From the NCBI RefSeq assembly GCF_028657195.3, contig NZ_JANCPR020000037.1:33196-97195 (forward strand): 64,000 nt of DNA, given 5' to 3'. Below are positions 16,705-24,601 of the stretch, piece by piece. Position 1 is the stretch's first letter. Each line of letters begins with the position of its first letter. Origin of the DNA: Streptomyces iconiensis. Its GTDB lineage: Bacteria > Actinomycetota > Actinomycetes > Streptomycetales > Streptomycetaceae. The notes beneath the pieces are model-generated. The model saw nothing but the letters and a program-made list of their open reading frames with translations. It ran no database searches and had not been told where the DNA came from. The position numbers and the translations under genes are program-made.

Positions 16705-19110
16705 GTGGGGCGCGAGGACATCGTGGTCCGAGGGGGCCGTGAGAACAATCTGCGGGGGGTGACGCTGCGGATTCCCCTGGGGCAGGTGACGGTGGTGACC
16801 GGGGTTTCGGGGTCAGGGAAGTCGTCGATCGTGTTCGACACCGTGGCCGTCGAGTCGCAGCGGCAGCTCAATGAGGTGTTCCCGTGGTTCGTACGCAACA
16901 GGCTGCCGAAGTACGAGCGTCCGAAGTTCGAGTTCATGGAGAACCTGACGCCCGCGATCATCGTGGACCAGAAGCCGGTGGGTGGCGGGTCGCGTTCGAC
17001 GGTGGGGACGATGACCGAGGTCAACCCGGTGCTACGGGTGCTGTTCTCGCGGTACGGGACGCCCAGCGCGGGGTTCTCGCACATGTACGCGTTCAACGAT
17101 CCCCAGGGGATGTGCCCCGACTGCGAGGGGCTCGGCCGGACGGTACGGCTCGATCTGGGCAAGCTGCTCGACGAGTCCAGATCGTTGAACGAGGGAGCGA
17201 TCCGGCATCCCGCCTTCGCGGTAGGGACCAACTACTGGAAGCGTTACGCGCAGATCCGGCGCTATGAAGGAACCGGTTCGGGGAAGAGCGCCGGCAACAA
17301 CAGCGCGGGCAGCAGCACCGACACGGGTACGGGGCGGGTGTCCCGGAGCGGGGGCGTGCTCGGGCAGGGGCCGACCGTTTTCGACCCGGACAAGCCACTG
17401 CGCGACTACTCGCCGGCCGAACGCGAACTGCTGCTGTACGGGGGCGGTTTCAGGACGCAGCGTCCGGCCGACGAGCTGGGGAACGTCGCGCTGAACGACT
17501 ACGAGGGCCTGGTCCCCCGGTTCACCAGGAGGTTCCTCAAGCCGGGGCTGGAATCGCTCAAGGAGCGCGAGCGGAAGCAGGCCGAGAAGGTCGTCACCGA
17601 GGGCGCCTGCCCCACATGTGAGGGCGCGCGACTCAACGAGGGCGCGCTCGCATCCCGTATCGGGGGCCGGAACCTCGCGGACTGGTGCGCCATGGAGATC
17701 AGCGAGCTGATCCGGGTCATGGCCGCCTCCGAAGCGGCCGGTGACCCCGCGGTCGGCCCCGTCGTCGCCGCCGCGCTCATGGCGCTGCGCAGGATCGAGG
17801 CCGTTGGCCTCGGCTATCTGTCGCTGGACAGGCCCACGAGGACGCTGTCGGGCGGCGAGGGCCAGCGGCTGAAGACCGTACGCCACCTGGGGAGCAGCCT
17901 CACGGGCATGACGTACATCTTCGACGAGCCCAGTGTCGGGCTGCACGCCCGCGATGTGGACCGGCTCAACGCACTACTTGTCGCGCTGCGCGACAAGGGG
18001 AACACCGTACTGATCGTTGAACACGACCGTGAGGTGATCGCTCTCGCCGACCATGTGATCGACATGGGCCCGGGGGCCGGCGCGCATGGCGGCGACGTCG
18101 TGTTCACGGGCACTGTCGAGAAGCTGGCGCAGAGCGGAACGGTAACGGGGCGCTACTTCAGTGAGCGGCGCGGCCTCAAACCCGCGCGTCGGCGCAGAAG
18201 GCCGACGGGCGCGCTGGCCGTGCGGGACGCGTCGTTCCACAATCTGCGGAACGTGACCGTGGACTTTCCGACCGGCGTGCTCACGGCCGTCACCGGTGTC
18301 GCGGGGTCGGGCAAGAGCACCTTGGTTTCGCACGTGTTCGCGGCCCGTTACCCGGAGGCGATCGTGCTCGACCAGTCGGCCGTCGGCATCTCGCCCCGGT
18401 CGACGCCCGCCACGTACACGGACATCTGGGACATGGTGCGCCGCATGTACGCGCGCCAGCACGGGGTGGACGCCGGGCTGTTCAGCTTCAACTCCAAGGG
18501 CGCGTGCCCGGCGTGCCAGGGGCGGGGCTCGGTCACGATGGACATGGCCTACATGGAGCCGGTGACCACGGTCTGTGAGGCGTGCGAGGGAAGGCGTTTC
18601 CACGCGGAGGTCCTCGGCTACCGGATGGACGGCAGGAACGTGGTCGACCTGCTCGCCATGACCGTCGAACAGGCGCTGGAACACTTCACCGACCCGGCCA
18701 TCCTGCGCAGGCTGGCGCCCCTGAGCGAGGTCGGACTCGGCTACCTCACACTCGGCCGCCCGCTGTCGATGCTGTCCGGAGGCGAGCGCCAGCGGCTCAA
18801 GCTCGCGCACAGGCTGCACGAGAAGGGCAGCGTCTACGTGTTCGACGAGCCCACAACCGGGCTGCACATGGCGGACGTCGAGACCCTGCTCGCGCTGCTG
18901 GACAGGCTGGTGGACGCGGGGAACACCGTCGTCGTTGTCGAACACGACCTGGACGTCGTCAAGCACGCCGACCACGTGATCGACATCGGGCCCGAGGCGG
19001 GCGAGCAGGGCGGGCGCGTCGTGTTCGCCGGGACGCCCGAGGACATGGTGCGCACCTCCTGGACGCATACGGCGGAGTACCTGCGCAGATCGCTGCCCAC
19101 TGCTGGGTGA
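16705..19110 (+). CDS. UvrA-like ABC ATPase (UvrA paralogue, UvrA2/DrrC type)
   Basis: 801 residues, shorter than UvrA (~950). Two ABC ATPase halves: Walker A GVSGSGKSS (about 33-41) and GVAGSGKST; signatures LSGGEGQRLK and LSGGERQRLK; Walker B IFDEPSVGLH and VFDEPTTGLH. Zinc modules CPDCEG, CPTCEG, CPACQG and CEACEG are present. The residues between the first Walker A and first zinc module are few, so the UvrB-binding region of true UvrA appears reduced. A low-complexity Gly/Ser/Thr insertion occupies about residues 188-215. Such paralogues act in DNA-damage tolerance or self-resistance to DNA-binding drugs. GTG start, GAGGAGG six bases upstream. Confidence 0.88.
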   Translation: MGREDIVVRGGRENNLRGVTLRIPLGQVTVVTGVSGSGKSSIVFDTVAVESQRQLNEVFPWFVRNRLPKYERPKFEFMENLTPAIIVDQKPVGGGSRSTVGTMTEVNPVLRVLFSRYGTPSAGFSHMYAFNDPQGMCPDCEGLGRTVRLDLGKLLDESRSLNEGAIRHPAFAVGTNYWKRYAQIRRYEGTGSGKSAGNNSAGSSTDTGTGRVSRSGGVLGQGPTVFDPDKPLRDYSPAERELLLYGGGFRTQRPADELGNVALNDYEGLVPRFTRRFLKPGLESLKERERKQAEKVVTEGACPTCEGARLNEGALASRIGGRNLADWCAMEISELIRVMAASEAAGDPAVGPVVAAALMALRRIEAVGLGYLSLDRPTRTLSGGEGQRLKTVRHLGSSLTGMTYIFDEPSVGLHARDVDRLNALLVALRDKGNTVLIVEHDREVIALADHVIDMGPGAGAHGGDVVFTGTVEKLAQSGTVTGRYFSERRGLKPARRRRRPTGALAVRDASFHNLRNVTVDFPTGVLTAVTGVAGSGKSTLVSHVFAARYPEAIVLDQSAVGISPRSTPATYTDIWDMVRRMYARQHGVDAGLFSFNSKGACPACQGRGSVTMDMAYMEPVTTVCEACEGRRFHAEVLGYRMDGRNVVDLLAMTVEQALEHFTDPAILRRLAPLSEVGLGYLTLGRPLSMLSGGERQRLKLAHRLHEKGSVYVFDEPTTGLHMADVETLLALLDRLVDAGNTVVVVEHDLDVVKHADHVIDIGPEAGEQGGRVVFAGTPEDMVRTSWTHTAEYLRRSLPTAG

Positions 19111-19458
19111 GAGCTGCCGCTGCCGGGGGAGAGCGCCCGCTACCGGGTGAGAGCTGCCTACTACGGGGTGAGAAACGGGGCGCCCATAGGCGTGATGAGT
19201 TCCGCGCGGGGCGGAGGTCGGTACTCATGGTGGGGCGCAGAAGCGCCCCGCCCGGGAGCGGGTGCCGGCCTGGGTCCAGGCCGTGGGTCATGGGCCGTGG
19301 GCCGTGGGTCATGGATCACGGGGCGGAATCGTGCCGGGCCCAGGCCGGGGCCGTACGGGCCGTACGGGCGGGCCGCCGCGGGACCAGTACGACTCCCCCT
19401 GCCGGTCCATCCCTGTGACGCCCGCTTCCCGGTCGGACCGAGCCCAGGAGGCGGCAGC
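19111..19458. other. 348-base intergenic low-complexity region
   Basis: Contains three imperfect copies of GGGTGAGAGCTGCC near 19105-19160, and short tandem GTGGGTCATGG/GGGCCGT and CGTACGGGC repeats near 19283-19370. No gene is supported. Confidence 0.45.
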
Positions 19459-20064
19459 ATGACGGACGTACGGATCGACCTGGAACCCGCGGCACGCGAG
19501 ATGGCGGCGCTCGCCGAGGGCGTGGAGGACGCGGCGCTCGGTGATGCCACCCCCTGCGAGCAGTACGCGGTGCGCGACCTGCTGGAGCACGTGATCGAGC
19601 TGGCGGTGGCGTTTCGCGACGCGGCGCGCAAGGACCTGGGGCCCACCACGGGAAGGGACCCAGCCAAGGCACAGGGAACGCTGGGCGCCGACTGGCGTGC
19701 GCGGCTGCCGGAGCGGCTGGAGGAGATGGCCACGTCCTGGCGCAACCCGGCGGCCTGGGAGGGCACGACACAGGCGGGCGGTGTCACCATGGCCGCGCCG
19801 ACCACGGGCGCCTTCGCGCTCGACGAGCTGGTCGTGCACGGCTGGGACCTCGCGCGCGCCACCGGCCAGGACTTCACCTCCGACGAGGAGAGCCTGCGCA
19901 CCGTGCACGCGCTGCTCGCCGGGGCCGTCAGCGAGGACGGCAAGCAGGGCGCCTTCGGGCCGGTAGCCGCCGTGGCGCCCGACGCGCCGCTGCTCGACCG
20001 CGTGGTGGCGCTCGCGGGCCGCGACCCGGGCTGGGCCCCACCGGTGCAACGCGCTTCCATGTAA
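19459..20064 (+). CDS. TIGR03086-like metal-binding protein (DinB/MDMPI fold)
   Basis: 201 residues. CEQYAVRDLLEHVIEL and LDELVVHGWDLARATGQ are the hallmarks of the mycothiol-dependent maleylpyruvate isomerase/DinB-like family; the two histidines are the expected metal ligands. Family members use mycothiol or related thiols for detoxification or isomerisation, but the substrate here cannot be inferred. ATG start with AGGAGGCGG. The stop codon lies inside the first copy of an imperfect repeat. Confidence 0.82.
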   Translation: MTDVRIDLEPAAREMAALAEGVEDAALGDATPCEQYAVRDLLEHVIELAVAFRDAARKDLGPTTGRDPAKAQGTLGADWRARLPERLEEMATSWRNPAAWEGTTQAGGVTMAAPTTGAFALDELVVHGWDLARATGQDFTSDEESLRTVHALLAGAVSEDGKQGAFGPVAAVAPDAPLLDRVVALAGRDPGWAPPVQRASM

Positions 20065-20187
20065 CGCGTATTGCGCAATGCGCTTCCATGTAGCGCGCCA
20101 TCGCCCAACGCACCCCTCAATAGTGCGCTTCCGCGTAACGGCCTTCTACGTAACGCACTCTCGCGGAATGCGTTTCCGCGTAACGAC
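20050..20187. repeat. Five imperfect copies of GCGCTTCCRYGTAACGCG
   Basis: Copies begin near 20051, 20080, 20125, 20144 and 20170, about 20-45 bases apart. The first spans the stop codon of the upstream gene. Each copy is itself partly palindromic (CG-rich ends around CCATGTAA or CCGCGTAA). Nothing in the region looks coding. Confidence 0.6.
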
Positions 20188-20255
20188 TCCCATGAGGCGG
20201 GTACGGGTCCGGGTCCGAGCCCGGACCGACCCGGACTCGGGCCCGGACGCTCCGT

Positions 20256-21194
20256 TCAGAAGACGCTGTAGCGCGCTGCCCGTTGTGAGGCGGAGGCGAT
20301 GGTCGTACGGGCTTCGCGTTCCGGTAGGCCGGCTGCCGAAGCCGCGCGGGCGAGGGGTTCTGCCAGCGCTTCGCCCCGTCCCGTCTCGTAGGCGCGGCAG
20401 GCGGCCCAGAACAGGCGCGCGTTGCGCTGTCCTACCGGTGCGCCGCGTACGAAGTGGACCAGCGCCGTGCCAGGGCCGGTCTCGTCGTACGGGACGTGGC
20501 CCGTGGGCGGTTGCGGACGCGGAGGGGGCAGGAGGAGAGCGAGTAGCGCGTCAGGTACGGGCGCCGGCGCCTGGCTGAGGGAGCCGGGCGCCAGCCGGTA
20601 GGTGCCGCGTACGGTCACGGAGCCGGGGCCGACGAGGTAGCCGCCGTGTCCCCGCACATCGATCCCGGCCGCCACGCGGCCCGCCGAGTTGGGGACCCGT
20701 ACATCGCGTTGCCCGCGCAGCCACAGGTGACGGCCACCGCTGGGCGTGAGCACCGTAGTGGTCGGCGGGATCGCGAACCCGTGTATCTCGGCGAGGCGGT
20801 CCAGAGCGCGCCAGGGGTCGGTGCCGTGCTTGACGTCCAGGTCGAGCCCGATGAGGTGGAGCGGCGCCTGCCCGCACGCGATGCCGTAACCGGTGGCCCA
20901 GGGCGCCGCCGCGAAGAGGGCACGTATCCGCGCGGGGTCGGAGCTGGCGTCGTGCACACCGTGCCCGAGCAGTCCGCACTCGCCCTGGCAGGGCTTCCCG
21001 GCCGGCGCTGGCAGGTCGTCCTGCGGGCTTTCGGGCAGCCAGGGTGGGGTGGCGGGGGAGTCTGGTGAGGCGCCGGGCGTCTCGCGTGCGCGGTGGGGCG
21101 AGCGGAGAGCCGGAAGCTTCGTACGCGAGAGCGGGAGCACGGCGAGCCCGCGGCTGGCGGCGGCCAGGGCGTGCTCAAGAGCGAGAGAGCCCAT
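20256..21194 (-). CDS. Bifunctional DNA primase/polymerase-domain protein (Prim-Pol)
   Basis: 312 residues from the chosen ATG. The opening (ALAAASRGLAVLPLSRTKLP) and CQGECGLLGHGVHDASSDP are typical of the actinobacterial Prim-Pol family. The acidic motif IGLDLDVKHG gives the DhD pair of archaeo-eukaryotic primases, and IDVRGHGGYLVGPGS matches the conserved GGY-x-V-x-P-G-S strand, so catalytic residues seem intact, unlike the paralogue at 7120. No helicase domain follows. The ATG at 21194 lacks a good ribosome site; a GTG at 21224 with GGAG is possible. It is not next to replication or phage genes. Confidence 0.78.
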   Translation of the reverse strand: MGSLALEHALAAASRGLAVLPLSRTKLPALRSPHRARETPGASPDSPATPPWLPESPQDDLPAPAGKPCQGECGLLGHGVHDASSDPARIRALFAAAPWATGYGIACGQAPLHLIGLDLDVKHGTDPWRALDRLAEIHGFAIPPTTTVLTPSGGRHLWLRGQRDVRVPNSAGRVAAGIDVRGHGGYLVGPGSVTVRGTYRLAPGSLSQAPAPVPDALLALLLPPPRPQPPTGHVPYDETGPGTALVHFVRGAPVGQRNARLFWAACRAYETGRGEALAEPLARAASAAGLPEREARTTIASASQRAARYSVF

Positions 21195-21561
21195 GCAGTC
21201 AGCTTCGTACGGGAGTTCGGGCACGAACAGTGCTCCGGGCCGCCTCTTTTCCCATATCGGCCATGCACATGAATTTGGCCGAAAAGGTGCCGGGACGCGT
21301 TGTCCCTTGTGAGGCGGCCGGGACGGCGGATGCGGCAGGCCGCTGCCGGGGTTCGGGGCGTGATGGGGGTTTATCGACACGTCGTCATACTTGCGAGCGA
21401 ATCACACCGCTCCTACTGGTTCACAGGGGATTCGGTGGGCAACTCTGGTTCCGCGACGTCGCAGTGACACCGAGGCGGTCGGCCAACTGCCCCGGAAATC
21501 AGCGCACTTGGGTGCGCACACCGCGTTCCGCGGTGCACTTACGGTTCCTGGAGGAATGAAC

Positions 21562-21843
21562 ATGGCACGCATCCGTACTGCCCGCGTCATCGCCGCCGCC
21601 GCTTCCGTCCCGCTCGCCGTCGGCCTGATGACCGGCATCGCGCAGGCCGACACCGGTTCCTTCGCGAACGACGGATCGAACTCCAACGCCAGCGAAAGCA
21701 CTCAGGCGCAGAACGCGGGAGGCAGCGGCAACAACACCAACTCCGCGAACAACGCCAACGTGAACGGCCACGGCGCGGTCGTCGACCAGTCGAACGAGAC
21801 GACGAACGAGACCTACACCGTCGTCTTCGCCAACATGTGGTGA
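21562..21843 (+). CDS. Small Asn/Ser/Gly-rich secreted protein
   Basis: 93 residues: signal peptide ending AQA (residue ~31), then about 62 residues dominated by Asn, Ser, Gly and Thr, ending TYTVVFANMW. No cysteine, so no disulfides. The ATG at 21562 has GGAGG at 7 bases; the ATG at 21556 is too close to it. The composition resembles surface or amyloid-prone extracellular peptides such as chaplins, but the chaplin motif is absent. Function unknown. The 367-base gap upstream is otherwise empty. Confidence 0.7.
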   Translation: MARIRTARVIAAAASVPLAVGLMTGIAQADTGSFANDGSNSNASESTQAQNAGGSGNNTNSANNANVNGHGAVVDQSNETTNETYTVVFANMW

Positions 21844-22040
21844 CCGTGTGACCGGGTGAACGGCTCCAAGTGAGCCGAGAGTTCATGGGGATGGGCTGAG
21901 GCCGCGCGTCCGCGAATCCGTCGCGGGCGCGCGGCTGCCGTGTGTGGTGGCCGCCGTCGTCGCGCGCGAACGTGTGTGTTTGCCGGGCGGTGAACGTTCA
22001 TCAAGGTGTCTCGGCGCGCCTCGCGTCGCGCGTTGGGATC

Positions 22041-22070
22041 GCCTCGGTGCGCCTCGGTGCGCCTCGGTGC
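22041..22070. repeat. Perfect 10-bp triplicate GCCTCGGTGC
   Basis: Three exact head-to-tail copies, followed to about 22117 by alternating purine-pyrimidine CG-rich sequence (GTATCCGCGTATACGCG and relatives). It sits in a 437-base gap (21844-22280) without a supported gene. Confidence 0.7.
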
Positions 22071-22244
22071 GTATCCGCGTATACGCGTCTCCGCGCGTAT
22101 CCGCGCCTCCGCGCGGTGGTCGGTCTCCTGTAGTGCGCGGCGCCACCCGTGCTCGGCCGCGCACATCGACCGGTCGGCGCACAACCCGCCTCGACCGGCG
22201 ACCGGTTGGCCGTCCGCCGGTGTCGGGGGACGCCGTCGCCGTTC

Positions 22245-22277
22245 TTGACAGTCCGCCGTTATCTGACGGACAGTCAG
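22245..22277 (+). promoter_or_regulatory. Candidate promoter and TetR-type operator of the steroid-side-chain-like operon
   Basis: TTGACA at 22245-22250 is followed by the interrupted palindrome CTGAC-GGACA-GTCAG at 22263-22277, which ends three bases before the ATG of the first operon gene. No Shine-Dalgarno sequence is present, so a leaderless transcript is likely and the palindrome would overlap the transcription start. Palindromes of this shape are typical of TetR-family repressors. No clean -10 box can be assigned. Confidence 0.5.
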
Positions 22278-22280
22278 CTA

Positions 22281-23438
22281 ATGCACCTCGCCCCGACCGA
22301 GCGGCAGCGCGACCTGCGTGCCGAGCTGCGCTCCTACTTCCGCGAGCTCATACCTCCGGGCGCCCGCGTGCCGGGCTCCACCCCCGACCCCGCCGAGCAG
22401 CGCTCGCTGCTGCGGCGCATCGGCGCCGACGGGCTCTTGGGCCTCGGCTGGCCCGTCGAGTACGGCGGCCAGGGGCGCGGCCCCGACGAGCAGTTCGTCT
22501 TCTTCGACGAGGCGTACCGTGCGGGCGCCCCCGTCTCCATGGTCACGCTGAACACCGTGGGCCCCACGCTGATGAAGTACGGCACCGAGGAGCAGAAGCG
22601 GTACTTCCTCCCGCGGATCCTCAGCGGTGACGTCGTCTTCGCCATCGGGTACACCGAACCAGGCGCCGGAACCGACCTCGCCTCGCTGCGCACCCGGGCC
22701 GTACGGGACGCGGAGGACAACTGGCTGATCGACGGCGGCAAGACGTTCACCAGTAACGCTCAACAGGCGGACTGGATCTGGCTCGCGTGCAGGACGGACC
22801 CCGAGGCGCCCAAGCACAAGGGCATCTCCATCCTCCTCGTCCCGACGGACGCGCCAGGATTCTCCTGGACCCCCATCGAGACGGTCGGCGGGCTGACGAC
22901 CACGGCGACGTACTACGACGGCATCCGCGTGCCGGCCGGGAACCTCGTAGGGGACGAGAACGGCGGCTGGGGCCTGATCACCAACCAGCTCAACCACGAA
23001 CGGGTCGCGCTCGCGGCGATCGGCATGCAGGCAGAGGACCACTTCGCCGACGTACTCACGTACGCACGGGACACGGGCCTCGCCGAACAGCCATGGGTGC
23101 AGACCAGGTTGGCCGAGGCGCACGCGCGGCTCGCCGCCACCCGGCTGCTCAACTGGCGGCTCGTGGGCGATGTGGGAGCGGGGTCGCTCGCTCCGGGGGA
23201 CGCGAGCGGGGTGAAGTTCGCCGGTACGGAGAGCGCGGTCGCCGTGTACGCGCTGTGCCAGGAGGTACTGGGCGACGCCGGGCTGCTGCGCGCGGGTTCC
23301 GAGGGCGTCTTCGGGGACGGCGAGCTGGAGCGGATGAACCGCGCCGCACAGATCAACACCTTCGGTGGCGGAGTGAGCGAGGTCCAGCGGGAGATCGTCG
23401 CGACGATGCGGCTGGGGATGCGGAGGAAGAAGCGGTGA
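22281..23438 (+). CDS. Acyl-CoA dehydrogenase, igr-type (FadE29/ChsE2-like)
   Basis: 385 residues. FAD- and substrate-binding motif FAIGYTEPGAGTDLASLRTRA and core motifs NHERVALAAIGMQ are intact. First gene of a five-gene operon with one- to four-base overlaps whose content mirrors the mycobacterial igr locus; there ChsE1-ChsE2 form an alpha2-beta2 dehydrogenase on a propanoyl-CoA steroid side chain. The substrate here is inferred from context only. ATG at 22281 without ribosome site, directly behind a palindrome. Confidence 0.88.
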   Translation: MHLAPTERQRDLRAELRSYFRELIPPGARVPGSTPDPAEQRSLLRRIGADGLLGLGWPVEYGGQGRGPDEQFVFFDEAYRAGAPVSMVTLNTVGPTLMKYGTEEQKRYFLPRILSGDVVFAIGYTEPGAGTDLASLRTRAVRDAEDNWLIDGGKTFTSNAQQADWIWLACRTDPEAPKHKGISILLVPTDAPGFSWTPIETVGGLTTTATYYDGIRVPAGNLVGDENGGWGLITNQLNHERVALAAIGMQAEDHFADVLTYARDTGLAEQPWVQTRLAEAHARLAATRLLNWRLVGDVGAGSLAPGDASGVKFAGTESAVAVYALCQEVLGDAGLLRAGSEGVFGDGELERMNRAAQINTFGGGVSEVQREIVATMRLGMRRKKR

Positions 23439-24601
23439 GCGAGGACGGCAGCGCACAGCACCCCGAAGAGGGCAGCCACGACGAGCTGTACGAGAGCCTG
23501 CGCGCGTACGAAGGGCGCACTGCGGCGACGGCGAAGCCCGGCAAGGACCCCGTCAACGAACCGATGATCCGCCACTGGTGCGAGGCCATGGGGCACCCCG
23601 TACCGCCCGACGGCACAGCCCCCGCGACGATGCTCCAGGTCTGGACGATGGCGGGTCTCGGTGCCGCGCACATGACGGACCAGCCGTACGGGCCGTACGG
23701 GGCCTACGGGGCGTCCGGGGACGGGCAAGCGGGTGGCGGGCGTGGCAGCGGTTACGTCGCACTACTGGAGGCCCTCGACGACGCGGGGTACACCTCCGTG
23801 GTCGCCACCGACTGCGAACAGGAGTACGCGCGGCCTCTGCGTCCCGGGGACACGGTCACCTTCGACTCGGTCATCGAGTCCGTCTCTCCGCGCAAGACCA
23901 CCAAGCTCGGCACCGGCTACTTCGTGACGACCCGTATGGACCTGCGCACCGGGGGCGAGCCGGTCGGCTCGCACCGTTTCCGTATCCTCAAGTACCGCCC
24001 GGCGCACGCGCATACGCGCAGCACTACTGGTGAGAACGCCGCCACCACTGGCGAGAACGTCGCCACCACAGGGGGCGGCTCTACGGGGAACGCCACTACA
24101 GGGAACGGCACTACGGGGATCGCCACTACAGGGGACGCGACTACGGAGAGCGCCACTACGGGGCCCGGCTCTGCGGGTAAGGGCGGTGGCGCGCGGGAGC
24201 CGCGTCGTCCCCGGCCCGTCGTCAATCGGGACAACGCGGGCTTCTGGGAGGGCGTTTCGGCGCACAAGTTGCTCGTCCAGCGCTGTGACGACTGCGGGAC
24301 GCCGCGCTTCCCCTGGCTGCCGGGGTGCAATGCGTGCGGTTCGGCCGACTGGTCGGCGTTCGAGGCGGCGGGCCGGGGCACGGTCTACTCGTACGTCGTC
24401 ATGCACCATCCGGCCTTCCCCGCCTTCGACCCTCCCTACGCGGTCGCGCTGGTCGAGCTGGAGGAGGGCGTTCGCATCGTCAGCAACATCACTGGAGTCG
24501 CCTGCGAGAAGGTGCGCATAGGGATGCCTGTCGAGCTGGAGTTCCTGCGCGTGGACGACGAGTTGGAACTGCCCGTCTTCCGGGGAGCGGGGGCCGCCTG
24601 A
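23435..24601 (+). CDS. MaoC-like hydratase / DUF35 OB-fold fusion (ChsH2-like)
   Basis: 388 residues. An N-terminal hot-dog MaoC-like domain (about 15-190, with YARPLRPGDTVTFDSVIESV) is joined to a C-terminal DUF35 domain with a zinc ribbon (CDDCGTPRFPWLPGCNACGS) and OB fold. In M. tuberculosis ChsH2 has the same architecture, pairs with ChsH1 to hydrate the steroid enoyl-CoA, and its DUF35 domain binds the aldolase Ltp2. A ~50-residue Thr/Gly repeat linker lies between the domains. GTG start overlaps the previous stop (GTGA), with CGGAGG upstream. Confidence 0.87.
   Translation: MSEDGSAQHPEEGSHDELYESLRAYEGRTAATAKPGKDPVNEPMIRHWCEAMGHPVPPDGTAPATMLQVWTMAGLGAAHMTDQPYGPYGAYGASGDGQAGGGRGSGYVALLEALDDAGYTSVVATDCEQEYARPLRPGDTVTFDSVIESVSPRKTTKLGTGYFVTTRMDLRTGGEPVGSHRFRILKYRPAHAHTRSTTGENAATTGENVATTGGGSTGNATTGNGTTGIATTGDATTESATTGPGSAGKGGGAREPRRPRPVVNRDNAGFWEGVSAHKLLVQRCDDCGTPRFPWLPGCNACGSADWSAFEAAGRGTVYSYVVMHHPAFPAFDPPYAVALVELEEGVRIVSNITGVACEKVRIGMPVELEFLRVDDELELPVFRGAGAA
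24022..24172 (+). repeat. Degenerate ~15-base tandem repeat inside the hydratase gene
   Basis: About ten units of the type GCCACTACAGGGAAC, encoding TTG-x-A or TTG-x-G repeats in the interdomain linker. The frame is kept throughout. Confidence 0.75.

Noticed and set aside
21562..21843. Chaplin
   Set aside because: Size and secretion fit, but the conserved chaplin motif and cysteines are missing.
22041..22070. Short repeats considered as a CRISPR array
   Set aside because: Head-to-tail 10-base units without spacers; no cas genes in the window.
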